A stretch of DNA of 64,000 nucleotides, from the NCBI RefSeq assembly GCF_011189575.1, contig NZ_PUJW01000016.1, positions 51,510-115,509 of the forward strand. Direction: 5' to 3'. A model generated the notes under the pieces. The model was not told the origin of the DNA. It did not search any database and saw only the letters and a program-made list of their open reading frames with translations. Source of the stretch: Photorhabdus cinerea (lineage in GTDB: Bacteria; Pseudomonadota; Gammaproteobacteria; Enterobacterales; Enterobacteriaceae). Positions 1 to 8,221 of the stretch are shown one piece after another. The position numbers were made by a program, and so were the translations under genes. Position 1 is the first letter of the stretch; every line of letters begins with the position of its first letter.

Positions 1-2
1 TA

Positions 3-80
3 ATTTTACTCTCTCAGCTCCCCAAATATCATAGGAAACCAGACGCGGAAATAGTGGAAATATCACCTACTATAACATAA
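3..80 (+). CDS. Possible 3' end of a truncated upstream gene
   Basis: One frame stays open from the window edge for 25 codons and stops at TAA 78-80, while the other two forward frames stop early. The tail is polar and not low-complexity. A 23-codon hydrophobic mini-ORF (81-149) starts immediately after the stop. Neither piece is recognised. This could be the end of a real gene or chance, and the upstream sequence is needed to decide. Confidence 0.22.
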   Translation: MLLSQLPKYHRKPDAEIVEISPTIT

Positions 81-245
81 ATGCCGATGATATTAGCAGG
101 CATTATTGCACTGTTAGGGTTAAAGTGGATGGGAAATATATTTATCTAGAAAATCACATCTCTATTTTGTGAAATCAAATAACAAACTATCATTCCAGAT
201 GTTTAGTATCATATAAGGCCATTAAAATTATTAGGAAATTTTAGT

Positions 246-281
246 TATACATGTAAATATGATAGAATATTTACATGTATA
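246..281. terminator. AT-rich perfect inverted repeat downstream of the VOC gene
   Basis: A 15-bp perfect stem (246-260 with 267-281) encloses a 6-nt loop. It lies about 50 bp beyond the stop of the minus-strand VOC gene and so may end that operon. There is no clear T run on either side, so factor-independent termination is uncertain. The rest of 150-329 shows nothing else I can support. Confidence 0.35.
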
Positions 282-329
282 TTTATCAATTAATCCAATC
301 GTACTCAATTGATTATATTCTTGAGTGAC

Positions 330-908
330 TCAATTAGATCCAATATCATCATGACCTTCTTCAAATTCCCATTGAATATTATATTTATCTATAAAATAAA
401 AATATCTGATTTTACCTATAATCTTACAAGTTTCTTGTTTCAGAGCAGTATTTTTTTCATCTTCCTCATTAAAGAACATAAACTCATCGCTAGTGATTTC
501 ATCTATCTTATATGCTTTATATAATGGTGATGAGTTTATCAATCTGACACCAGGGAAGCTTTTTACGTGATCAAATACACTATCTATATTTTGTACTCTA
601 AAACAAATATGCCCAACACCACCAATGTCATTAGCCTCTTTTAACTCAACCCTTTTTATTCCGGTTGGATTGTGATATTCCATCAGTTCAATAAAAACCC
701 CAGTCCCAGGAATTTCCAAGAATGCTATTGATACATCTACCTGGTCAGCGTTGTCAATGAAACCAGCTGCTTTTGAAAAGCCACTATTTTTAAAATGAGG
801 AAATAATTGCTTTGGTATGGCACCAAATAAATTCTTATATAAATCAATTGCTTCCTGAATATCATCTACGACGATATTAATGTGACCTAATCCTTTAAAG
901 TTTATCAT
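330..908 (-). CDS. VOC-superfamily (glyoxalase/dioxygenase-like) protein
   Basis: The protein is 192 aa with a vicinal-oxygen-chelate pattern: an N-terminal GLGHINIVVDD strand with a likely metal His, and a second half-repeat starting at GGVGHICFRV. An EFEEG segment near the C-terminus could give the third metal ligand (Glu). VOC proteins include glyoxalases, extradiol dioxygenases, epimerases and resistance proteins, so the reaction cannot be named. I chose the ATG at 908 because GGAG lies 9 bp upstream; an in-frame GTG at 923 has no better site. It is the last gene of a four-gene minus-strand operon and follows the VUT gene by 19 bp. The insert between the halves is unusually polar and long, so the substrate pocket may be atypical. 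Confidence 0.72.
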   Translation of the reverse strand: MINFKGLGHINIVVDDIQEAIDLYKNLFGAIPKQLFPHFKNSGFSKAAGFIDNADQVDVSIAFLEIPGTGVFIELMEYHNPTGIKRVELKEANDIGGVGHICFRVQNIDSVFDHVKSFPGVRLINSSPLYKAYKIDEITSDEFMFFNEEDEKNTALKQETCKIIGKIRYFYFIDKYNIQWEFEEGHDDIGSN

Positions 909-927
909 TACTTTTTTCTCCACTAGT

Positions 928-1569
928 TTATATCAAACTTCTGTTTATATAACGTACAATTTGGTTTGAAATAAGAGAATAAAAAATTATTAAAACAGAA
1001 TTAGTAACCATATTGGTTAAAGTAAGACTATATATTATATCAGAATACATTTCATTAAAAGCTAAATAATCAGTTATGGTTGTATATACCACAACAACTA
1101 CTGCAAATGAGAGTATTGATGATGTTATAAAAGACAACTTTTTATTTCTGTAGAAATAAGAAAATATTATAGAATTTAAAACAAATGCTACGAATGAACC
1201 AAATATATTAGCAACAAATAAATTAGAAATTGGATTAAAAGTATTGTAATAATCCATACTCTCCTTAAACACATCAGGATAAGGCATGGAAATTACAATA
1301 TTTGTGATCAAAATCATAATTAAATTAGTGATTGCCTCTAATGCTATAATGAGTAGGACTGTTTTTCTTGCATTAAAGCTGGAGAAAATATCTACTATAG
1401 AGAAACATAACATGTAAGTAACCGTGGAAGGGATTATTACATAATCACCAAAACTCACTAATCTGTAAGCGATCAAATGTGAAGTAATTGACAAACAAAT
1501 AAATAATGAAGCAAAAACAATATTATAAAACTCAGATCTATTTCTGGTTCCCAATCGATTATAAGTCAT
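928..1569 (-). CDS. VUT-family (YhhQ-like) integral membrane protein, putative precursor transporter
   Basis: The protein is 213 aa with about six hydrophobic segments and the general layout of the VUT/DUF165 family, whose known members (YhhQ) import queuosine precursors. The FSIVDIFSSF stretch sits where VUT proteins carry their conserved first-half acidic motif, and the last segment ends in basic residues. The sequence is diverged from the E. coli protein, so the substrate may differ. Its start overlaps the stop of the upstream 110-aa gene by 11 bp and the VOC gene follows closely, pointing to translational coupling. Pairing with a VOC enzyme and an HTH regulator suggests import and processing of one small molecule. 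That pairing is inference from gene order. Confidence 0.6.
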   Translation of the reverse strand: MTYNRLGTRNRSEFYNIVFASLFICLSITSHLIAYRLVSFGDYVIIPSTVTYMLCFSIVDIFSSFNARKTVLLIIALEAITNLIMILITNIVISMPYPDVFKESMDYYNTFNPISNLFVANIFGSFVAFVLNSIIFSYFYRNKKLSFITSSILSFAVVVVVYTTITDYLAFNEMYSDIIYSLTLTNMVTNSVLIIFYSLISNQIVRYINRSLI

Positions 1570-1891
1570 CTTTCTTTATTTCCATTTTAATATTATCCAA
1601 GAACTCTTTCTCTGTACAATTTCCATCATTGAACAATTTTAAGAAAATATCATAATAAGTAATATATTTTACTATCAATAACTTGTCACTCGTTACCAAA
1701 TTATTGTAATAGCTATCTGCAAAACTTCTTAATTCCATTGACGAGTTTATATCATGCTTGTTAATATGGTAAGAAACAAAGAAACTTCCTGAAAATAATT
1801 TTAAACTGTCAATCTTTACGTGCAAATTTTCTTCTTTCAATAAATCCTTCAAATAATAAAAATAATCAATTGCTCTGCGAAAAATCGACAT
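1559..1891 (-). CDS. Small hypothetical protein, 110 aa, in the HTH-VUT-VOC operon
   Basis: I do not recognise this protein. It is mostly helical by composition, with a basic aromatic N-terminus (MSIFRRAIDYFYYLKDLL), no membrane segment, and an acidic/basic C-terminus ending KKDDL. The ATG at 1891 is well supported: a GGAGG lies 7 bp upstream. A longer reading from 1957 would run far into the regulator gene and lacks such a site. It overlaps the C-terminal codons of the HTH gene by 26 bp and the VUT start by 11 bp, so the three genes are very probably cotranslated. Confidence 0.6.
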   Translation of the reverse strand: MSIFRRAIDYFYYLKDLLKEENLHVKIDSLKLFSGSFFVSYHINKHDINSSMELRSFADSYYNNLVTSDKLLIVKYITYYDIFLKLFNDGNCTEKEFLDNIKMEIKKDDL

Positions 1892-2402
1892 TATAAATCC
1901 TCCATTCACAAATAGTATAGACATTTCTTTGATCATATAAATCCTTACTTTCCACAACCTTGCAATAATCTTCTGTTACATATAAATACTCATGAAAAAA
2001 TACAGATTCAATCTCGAATTCCTTTGAACAACAAACAGCTATCTTGTTCTTCTCAATTCGTTTCGCAAAAGGTCTATTACCCAGGAACCGGGCTGTAAGC
2101 AAATATTGAGTATCTTCGCCTAACTCTTGCCCTCTGATGTATAATCCGAGAGAAAAATAGTTATCTATCAGAGGGACCCTATATATCTCAGGGTTACGAA
2201 AATTTCCTTTACCACTAATCAACCATTCCGGATTCAAATTTAACCCTTCCGCGATCCTGTTCGAGAGCTTTGATTCATCAAGATTATTTCTAATAATGTA
2301 GTTTAATGATTGTTGAGCCAATCGGCAGCGCTTTGCTGCTTCCGCCTGAGAAATATCCAGCTTATATAGTACAAATTTCAATCTATCTGCAAGATTTTTC
2401 AT
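1866..2402 (-). CDS. XRE/CI-type helix-turn-helix regulator, phage-repressor-like
   Basis: The protein is 178 aa. Residues about 3-60 form a helix-turn-helix domain (ISQAEAAKRCRLAQQSLNYI) followed by the NPEWLISGKG tail typical of CI-like prophage repressors. The C-terminal 110 residues resemble the length of an S24 peptidase/dimerisation domain. I cannot find the Ser-Lys dyad or the Ala-Gly cleavage site, so RecA-dependent self-cleavage is unlikely. It is the first gene of the minus-strand operon, probably regulates it, and may bind in the AT-rich upstream gap. Its resemblance to phage repressors fits the phage remnants to the right. Confidence 0.68.
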   Translation of the reverse strand: MKNLADRLKFVLYKLDISQAEAAKRCRLAQQSLNYIIRNNLDESKLSNRIAEGLNLNPEWLISGKGNFRNPEIYRVPLIDNYFSLGLYIRGQELGEDTQYLLTARFLGNRPFAKRIEKNKIAVCCSKEFEIESVFFHEYLYVTEDYCKVVESKDLYDQRNVYTICEWRIYNVDFSQSN

Positions 2403-2849
2403 ATGTTAACAATATCTTATTGATTTTTAATGTTTTTATAGATTTATTATTGATAAATCCTTTCCCTGCATATGGCTATACTTACAACTAGTATTATGCA
2501 ATACCTTAACAGTTCCAGATTATAACTAACATTATGAAAAATTTATCTATTTTTTAGCAATTTATACGTTAATTTCTCCATGACAACTACAAATTTGTTA
2601 TTAAAATACAAAATACTTGTTGAAAATTCATGTGTGAGTAGTTACATTAAACTTATTGAAATTTTTAAAATCCGATTAAGTATACTTATCGATTCCTTTT
2701 CATATTATATTTATTTAAAATAGCTATATATTTTAAATTCGGGGTTATTACAGCTAAAAAATCACTTTAGTCATACAAAGATACCCAGTCTTACTGACTA
2801 TGGAAGTGAATTAATTGTACAAATACTTATATAACTTTGGAGAATTATT
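2403..2849. other. AT-rich intergenic region between two divergent regulators
   Basis: This 447-bp stretch separates the minus-strand CI-like gene from the plus-strand Ner-like gene and must hold both promoters. It is very AT-rich with many TATAAT-like hexamers, so no single promoter can be picked with confidence. I see no long ORF, RNA gene or clear operator dyad. Confidence 0.4.
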
Positions 2850-3086
2850 GTGGACAAAAAAGATTGGCATCCAGCTGATATTATTGCCGCTTTAAAAAAG
2901 CAAGGAACAACCCTCTCAGCCGTATCTCGCAAAGCAGGGTTAGCATCATCCACACTGAGTAATGCATTACATCGCCAATGGCCAAAAGGAGAAGCAATAA
3001 TCGCCACAAATTTGGGGTTGCTCCCCTCCGAAATATGGCCTTCTCGTTACCAAAATAAGACTAATAGTGCGAGCAAATTACTTTAA
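2850..3086 (+). CDS. Ner/Nlp-family winged-helix DNA-binding protein
   Basis: The protein is 78 aa with the Ner/Nlp signature: W-H-P-A-D-I-I-A-A-L-KKQG, then a helix-turn-helix (LSAVSRKAGLASSTLSNAL) and the closing PSEIWPSRY. Phage Mu Ner represses early transcription, and chromosomal relatives (Nlp/SfsB) act as accessory activators. It starts with GTG at 2850 preceded by TGGAG at 2838-2842. It stands alone next to a decayed tail-fibre module, so it may be the surviving regulator of a Mu-like prophage. That origin is inferred; the family call is firm. Confidence 0.8.
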   Translation: MDKKDWHPADIIAALKKQGTTLSAVSRKAGLASSTLSNALHRQWPKGEAIIATNLGLLPSEIWPSRYQNKTNSASKLL

Positions 3087-3220
3087 GAGGGAAGTATAGC
3101 GAGAAAAATAGAAATGGATCAGAGTGTTTTTCATAATCTACATTATAGTGAAGGAAGAACTATTGATTAACGAAAATAAAATTAATCTATAGCAGATAAT
3201 TGACAATTAAAGTTTTATAT

Positions 3221-3253
3221 CCCCCAGAAAACTACACGGTTAATTTTTGGGGG
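3221..3253 (-). terminator. Hairpin downstream of the tail-fibre assembly gene
   Basis: CCCCC (3221-3225) pairs with GGGGG (3249-3253), extended by partial A/T pairing. It lies 20 bp past the stop of the minus-strand assembly gene and is a plausible terminator for it. Confidence 0.4.
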
Positions 3254-3272
3254 AAACTCAGACTTTATTCTA

Positions 3273-3689
3273 TCACTCTGGCAGTTCAGGCCAATCCATT
3301 TCCTGTGAAATATCTATCCGGTTAAGCATCACTCTATATTCCTTCCATGTCAATAAAGCCGCTTTCTCTTCTTCCGTGGCAATATCTAAATCGATAGCAT
3401 CCTGTAATAATGCGATTTGATTTGTTGCCTCGGTCATTAGTTGCTGTTTTTTGAGTTTAGCATGCTGCTGCAATTCTTCTCTTGTCGGTGGTGGAATATC
3501 CGCCCATTCTGGTAAACCATTTTTACCCGCTATACGATATTTACCTTCTGGTGCACCACTAGCCGCATATTCCTGATAAATATCGTTACTAACCTCAGTA
3601 ATATCATCCGGCAATGAACCGGCAGCAATATAATTCTGCTTCAGTTCTATCGGGTAGAATGCATTCTTTTTTGCGCTATAATAATACAT
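3273..3689 (-). CDS. Phage tail-fibre assembly protein (Tfa family)
   Basis: The protein is 138 aa with the Tfa layout: an N-terminal MYYYSAKKNAFYP motif, a central GLPEWADIPPPTREE segment, and a C-terminal helical region with LTWKEYRVMLNRID ending in DWPELPE. Tfa proteins are chaperones for fibre trimerisation and are encoded next to the fibre gene. The start at 3689 is preferred because AGGA sits 8 bp upstream; the longer frame to 3713 overlaps the fibre gene. It follows the fibre stop by 3 bp. The gene seems intact although its partner upstream is broken, so it may be a relic or serve another prophage or tailocin. Confidence 0.85.
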   Translation of the reverse strand: MYYYSAKKNAFYPIELKQNYIAAGSLPDDITEVSNDIYQEYAASGAPEGKYRIAGKNGLPEWADIPPPTREELQQHAKLKKQQLMTEATNQIALLQDAIDLDIATEEEKAALLTWKEYRVMLNRIDISQEMDWPELPE

Positions 3690-3691
3690 AA

Positions 3692-4504
3692 TTAATATCC
3701 TATTGCCATCCAAAAAAATGGGCTATTCCATTTGGCATTTACCCATGAATTAAACAATTCGAAAGATGAGTCACTAATCAGATTTACATATCCAATAGTT
3801 GCACCCATAACACCTATCTTGCTCTGAATCGGATTAATAATTACAGAGTAATCCATACTGGAAAAACTAATTGGTAGCTGAATACGAGCCACATGACCAC
3901 TGTGGATCACATCAGTGCGCCCCCATTGATAAATTACATCGGTGTCTCCACATTTCCACCAGCCATTAATGGCTTTACCGGCAGTGTTCTTATTACCTTT
4001 AGTATTAATTTGTTTGTCTACTTCTGCTCTGGTATACGCTCCGACATCCACTGCATCCAGATGAATGTCTTCAAACAGTTCCTTACTGTTGATTTTCCGA
4101 ATATTAGGTACTCTGCTACTAATATTTTCACTCAACGAATTTATTATCTCTTGGGCAAGTCTTTGCGTAATCGCTAATGCGTCATTGTGTAGATACAAAA
4201 TCAGCTACCACGGATGATATAGTTGAAGACTGGCGCAAGACCTTATTTAATATACCCTTCATCCTTCAAGTTGCTGCTTTGTTGGCTGCTTTCACTTACC
4301 CCGGTCACATAGTTATCTATGCTCCCGGGGATTCGCTCCCTTGCCGCCGCGCTGCAATTTGAAATCTATTGGGTATAGATCAATAGAAATAAAATTTGGC
4401 GGTATTCCAGTATTAAGATACTGACTTTCTTCATATTCTCCTTGAGAAATAACATTAGCATCCTGGCTAACAGAAAAGGCTTTAAAATCATTTTTATTAC
4501 TCAT
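3692..4504 (-). pseudogene. Phage tail-fibre gene, interrupted by ERIC and frameshifted
   Basis: Three pieces reconstruct one fibre protein. The 5' piece (4504 down to about 4378) encodes the usual MSNKNDFKAFS start and then runs into the ERIC element, which gives an early stop at 4313. Downstream of the ERIC, 4250 to about 4190 encodes LNKVLRQSSTISSVVADF, a standard fibre segment, in a frame that meets TGA. The 3' piece (from about 4198 to 3692) continues in another frame with RKINSKELFEDIHLDAVDVGAYTRAE and the C-terminal GWWKCGDTDVIYQWG region. At least one frameshift near 4185-4195 plus the 127-bp insertion inactivate the gene. The assembly gene follows after 3 bp. Confidence 0.85.
4251..4377 (-). 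repeat. ERIC element, full length, inside the tail-fibre gene
   Basis: The element is exactly 127 bp with inverted TATACCC/GGGTATA ends and contains the ERIC core in reverse orientation (CTCACTTACCCCGG-like half and GGGGATTCGCTCCCTTG). It has split an identifiable coding sequence, so the insertion site is defined on both sides. Confidence 0.9.
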
Positions 4505-4992
4505 AATTTTTCCTTAAGAAAAAACCAATGCTTTCATTAAATAAAATCCTGAGTTAATAGGAATAAAAATAAAACATCTACCTTATCATCGAATATTATT
4601 TTTATATTTCATTTCAATCATAGCCTCTTTCTAATAAAGAACGATGAAAAATTTTTATAACTAAATACGATTAATCATTTTCATATAATTTATGAAAAAA
4701 ATATCTTCCATTGAAACCAAAATATATCCAAACCACCTATTTACATTCAACATTCGCCCTCCTCTACCTTCTTGCGATTTTTCTGTTTCAGCGTAAATAT
4801 GTTGGCATAAGTCAGCCTCTTAATGCTGAAATGATATAAAATTATTTTTTAATCAAAATTAAAAATTTAAAACTCCAATGACACAAGTAAACTTTACAAA
4901 CTCATAAAAATACTCTTAAGTATTTATTAACCTGAACTATCCAGAAATAGGTCTATTCTTAAATATGTAGATAGCTTGATTATTGATACTTA
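4505..4992. other. AT-rich intergenic region
   Basis: No credible ORF, RNA gene or repeat is visible in these 488 bp apart from short A/T runs. It carries the upstream region of the dead fibre gene and ends at the second ERIC element. Confidence 0.35.
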
Positions 4993-5119
4993 TATACCCA
5001 ATGGATTTCAAGATGCATCGCGACGGCAAGGGAGCGAATCCCCGGGAGCATAGATAACTCTGTGACCGGGGTGAGTGAGTGCAGCCAACAAAGAGGCAAC
5101 TTGAAAGATAACAGGTATA
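4993..5119 (+). repeat. ERIC element, full length, upstream of the flavoenzyme gene
   Basis: Again exactly 127 bp, from TATACCC to AGGTATA, with the core GCGAATCCCCGGGAGC...GTGACCGGGGTGAG. It is inverted relative to the copy at 4251 and ends 27 bp before the ATG at 5147. It probably lies in the 5' leader of that mRNA, where its dyad could fold. Confidence 0.92.
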
Positions 5120-5146
5120 AGCCTACTTTAAGTAAGGGAGAATTGT

Positions 5147-6337
5147 ATGCCATCAAGAAGAGACGTCATGGTTGGAGGATTAAGTCTTGCTGCTGCCGGT
5201 ATTCTATCCACGGTATCTTCAACCAACGCTGCAACTGCTAATATAAAACTGCAAGGAGCTTATAAAGCAAGTAATACAGAAAAAGCACTTGATATTATTA
5301 GTCTTTATGATTTAGAAGAAGAAGCGCGTAAATTGATCCCTGCTTCTCATTTTGGTTATATTAGCAGTGGTTCAGGTGATGAATGGACTTTACGTGAAAA
5401 CACGAGAGCCTTTGATAATTACCAAATTATTCCGCGCTATCTCGCAGGAGTAAAAGATCCTGACACCACAACCGAATTACTCGGCAGCAAAGTAGATATA
5501 CCTATTTTCGTTCCTCCAATGGCAGCACATGGGCTGGCTCATGTTACCGCGGAACTGGGAACAGCTAAAGGAGCCGCCGATGCTGGTACACTGTTTACTG
5601 CACAAACGCTGTCTAATTCATCTCTTGATGAGATAACAAAGATAAGTAAGGGACCTAAATGGTTCCAAATTTATTTTACCAAAGATATGGGTATTAACCG
5701 TGAACTCATACATCGGGCTAAAGCTATGGGTGCAACCGCAATAGTATTTACAGTTGATTTAGAATGGGGTGGTAACAGAGAAACCGATAAACGTAATAAA
5801 TTTGTCTTCCCAAATTCACTTCCGTTTCCTAATATCCCTAACGCCCCCGTCGGCGCAACATTAAAAGAGATCTCTTCCATATTTAAACGGGATCTTGATT
5901 TCAAGGATCTTGAGTTTCTTGCCAAAGAATCGGGCCTTCCAATTATCGTAAAAGGTATTCAATCTGCCGAAAACGCTAAAGAATGTGTTGACTACGGAGC
6001 CTCGGCTATTCAGGTATCTAACCACGGTGGCCGACAGTTGGATACTGTCCCGGCAGCAATCACTTCATTACCAGGCATTGTTGAAGCTGTTGGGTCTAAA
6101 ATTCCGGTCTATTTAGATGGAGGTATCCGTCGTGGCGTTCATGTGTTTAAAGCTCTCGCGTTAGGTGCTAAAGCTGTCGCTATTGGCAGACCAATTTTGT
6201 ATGGACTCGCATTAGGCGGAGCGCCAGGCGTTACATCCGTTTTAAATCTACTTAAGGATGAACTCAAACTTAGTATGAAACTAGCGGGATGTGCAGCCAT
6301 TAAAGATATCGAGAGAAAATTTATCAGTCTAATTTAG
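5147..6337 (+). CDS. FMN-dependent alpha-hydroxy-acid oxidase (lactate oxidase-like) with Tat signal
   Basis: The protein is 396 aa. Residues 1-29 form a twin-arginine signal (SRRDVMVGG, then a hydrophobic stretch ending TNAAT). The rest is the alpha-hydroxy-acid dehydrogenase TIM barrel: YISSGSGDEWTLRENTRAF near the N-terminus, VPPMAAHGLAH, IVKGIQ, the catalytic VSNHGGRQLD with His293, and the FMN-phosphate region GGIRRGVHVFKALALGA...IGRP. The motifs fit lactate oxidases, which make pyruvate and H2O2 from L-lactate, better than respiratory LldD. An exported, cofactor-loaded enzyme would fit Tat transport. It is a single gene; AAGGGAG at 5134-5140 supports the start. The substrate is not proven. 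Confidence 0.8.
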   Translation: MPSRRDVMVGGLSLAAAGILSTVSSTNAATANIKLQGAYKASNTEKALDIISLYDLEEEARKLIPASHFGYISSGSGDEWTLRENTRAFDNYQIIPRYLAGVKDPDTTTELLGSKVDIPIFVPPMAAHGLAHVTAELGTAKGAADAGTLFTAQTLSNSSLDEITKISKGPKWFQIYFTKDMGINRELIHRAKAMGATAIVFTVDLEWGGNRETDKRNKFVFPNSLPFPNIPNAPVGATLKEISSIFKRDLDFKDLEFLAKESGLPIIVKGIQSAENAKECVDYGASAIQVSNHGGRQLDTVPAAITSLPGIVEAVGSKIPVYLDGGIRRGVHVFKALALGAKAVAIGRPILYGLALGGAPGVTSVLNLLKDELKLSMKLAGCAAIKDIERKFISLI

Positions 6338-6363
6338 TTCTTAACTCACTGATAAAAAACTCA

Positions 6364-6404
6364 GCCCCGTTTCATTTGAAATATGTGATTTCAGGAAATG
6401 GGGC
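6364..6404. terminator. Hairpin between flavoenzyme and YceI genes
   Basis: GCCCC at 6364-6368 pairs with GGGGC at 6400-6404, with further partial TTTC/GGAAA and GAAAT/ATTTC pairing inside. It lies 27 bp after the stop codon. No T run follows, so its strength as a terminator is uncertain. Confidence 0.4.
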
Positions 6405-6439
6405 AAATTACATTACCTTTATAAACGATGGATCTTATA

Positions 6440-7003
6440 ATGAAAAAATCTTTTATTTTACTTGCTGCTACCCTCTTTACATCTGGAGTTCAAGCTGCGG
6501 AATATGTTATTGATCCTAATCACACCAACGCCCGTTTTCAGATAGATCACTTCGCTACTACCACTAACCACGGTGGTTTTTATAATTTAGAAGGCAAAAT
6601 AGAATTCTCACCAGCAGAAAAAAGAGGTATCGTCGATATATCCATTCCAATAAAAAATATCAATAGCGGTTCAACATCATTTGATAATCATTTAAAAAGC
6701 TCTGATTTATTTGATGAAGTAAAATATCCAGTAATTCGTTTTATCTCAACAAAATGGAATTTCGAGGGAGATAAAGTTAAAAGTGTTGACGGAAATCTCA
6801 CATTAATGGGTCAAACACATCCTATTACCCTGAATGCAACAAAGTTCAACTGTTACCAAAGCCCAATTATTAAGGCGGAAGTTTGTGGTGGAGATTTCCA
6901 AACTCAATTAGACCGTACTCAATGGGGAATGAATTACCAGGTTAAAAACGGCATTAGCAAACAAGTCGATTTGTATATTCAAGTCGAAGCCGCAAAAAAA
7001 TAA
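6440..7003 (+). CDS. YceI-family periplasmic protein
   Basis: The protein is 187 aa with a Sec signal peptide (MKKSFILLAATLFTSGVQA, cleaved before AEYVID). It has the YceI lipocalin-like pattern: DPNHTNARFQIDH, the strand motif SSDLFDEVKYPVIRF, and LTLMGQTHPITL. Related proteins bind isoprenoid lipids such as polyisoprenoids in a beta-barrel pocket. Length matches the family (about 190 aa). The ATG at 6440 is preferred over 6428 because it gives a clean signal peptide and GGA lies just upstream. It sits alone between two hairpins. Two Cys residues (YQSP...VCGG region) could form a disulfide, as in E. coli YceI relatives. Confidence 0.88.
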   Translation: MKKSFILLAATLFTSGVQAAEYVIDPNHTNARFQIDHFATTTNHGGFYNLEGKIEFSPAEKRGIVDISIPIKNINSGSTSFDNHLKSSDLFDEVKYPVIRFISTKWNFEGDKVKSVDGNLTLMGQTHPITLNATKFNCYQSPIIKAEVCGGDFQTQLDRTQWGMNYQVKNGISKQVDLYIQVEAAKK

Positions 7004-7032
7004 TGTGTCATTATCTTCTACATTAATTATTT

Positions 7033-7064
7033 ATTTCCCCTTAAAGTTTTCTTTAAAGGGAAAT
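7033..7064. terminator. Bidirectional terminator between convergent genes
   Basis: The stem ATTTCCCCTTAAAG / CTTTAAAGGGAAAT has one mismatch and a TTTT loop. It is placed between the stop codons of yceI (plus) and the DUF1266 gene (minus), where a shared terminator is expected. Confidence 0.7.
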
Positions 7065-7078
7065 GTTTCATATAAATA

Positions 7079-8221
7079 TTAATGCAGTACACGAGACACA
7101 AGTGACTCATCGATATCTATCTCATAAATTCTCTGTTCTTCTATTCTACTACGTAAAGCTTCTTCAACTAATGTAGAGAAACCGGTCATCATTTGCCGTT
7201 CCATAATAATGCCTTTTGGTTCAGGCCATGGAAGATTAGCGATTGGCCAATCGCAATACAATTTATAATAATTAAATTGCTCTAACCTCCCTTTAGCTCT
7301 ATCAAAATCATTATTCCAGTAAGCATTTCCCAACTGAAAGTTTATATAAAAATCATCAAAGCTACCGAAAATCTCATAAATATAATCAGCGGTTTTCAGC
7401 ATCTTTTCCCATGCCATTTCTTCACTGATATAACCAGCACAAAAACAGTTACGACTTAAAACGATTGCAAGCCATAAATCGAATCCCCACACCAATGCAG
7501 GTGGACGTCCATTAACAGACTGAGAACATTTACGAATATAGTCAGGTGTTACCTCAGCTAATTTAGCAAGAATCTTAAACATTTTTCCATCACTAAGAGC
7601 CGTATCAACAACAAAATGTTTTGAATGTATCCCATCCCATAAGGTGGTTATCATTTTCATATAACCTTCTTCATCAATAATTCCCCAGTCGCTATATAAT
7701 TGGGATTGGTGTTCCTGGGCAGCTGATAATGGTAACAGGTAATAACAATAATCGTCATGAGCAACACGTGATTGTAAAGGATAATGTTCCAAAGTTTCAC
7801 TCCAAAAACCTAACCAATAGTCACTGACAATATTCAACCGCAATACCTGACGCTTCTCTTCCGGTAAAAGAGATAAACCCGCTTGTTGATAGTAACGCCG
7901 TTGCTCCCATTCAGGACGTTTAATAATACGGTAAATAATGACAGAGAGTAACATTACTACCAATAATGCTACACTTCCTACCTTAGCCAAAAGTAAATAG
8001 TCTTCATCTGGAAAAGATACATCACCTATTATTAATAATATAATTGCTACAGATAATATAGTCCCCATACATATCGCAATCAAAAATAGAATATTAATGA
8101 CTGAATATAAAAAACGTAGAAAAGGAGACTTTCTTCTCTCACAGAGAATATTCTTTATTATCTGATAACCTTTAACAGGGAACTGTCTGTAATGAGGCTG
8201 ATTTTGTAAAAGGTCTTTCAT
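7079..8221 (-). CDS. DUF1266 family membrane protein
   Basis: The protein is 380 aa. The N-terminal third has two hydrophobic segments at about residues 38-66 and 74-97. The C-terminal half matches the DUF1266 pattern seen in E. coli YbeR/YbeU: WGFDLWLAIVLSRNCFCAGYISEEMAWEKML, followed by FGSFDDFYINFQLGNAYWN. No catalytic role is known for the family. I take the ATG at 8221; a GTG one codon upstream also fits the AAGGA site. It is transcribed alone, converging on yceI and diverging from zur. The basic function cannot be stated. Confidence 0.7.
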   Translation of the reverse strand: MKDLLQNQPHYRQFPVKGYQIIKNILCERRKSPFLRFLYSVINILFLIAICMGTILSVAIILLIIGDVSFPDEDYLLLAKVGSVALLVVMLLSVIIYRIIKRPEWEQRRYYQQAGLSLLPEEKRQVLRLNIVSDYWLGFWSETLEHYPLQSRVAHDDYCYYLLPLSAAQEHQSQLYSDWGIIDEEGYMKMITTLWDGIHSKHFVVDTALSDGKMFKILAKLAEVTPDYIRKCSQSVNGRPPALVWGFDLWLAIVLSRNCFCAGYISEEMAWEKMLKTADYIYEIFGSFDDFYINFQLGNAYWNNDFDRAKGRLEQFNYYKLYCDWPIANLPWPEPKGIIMERQMMTGFSTLVEEALRSRIEEQRIYEIDIDESLVSRVLH

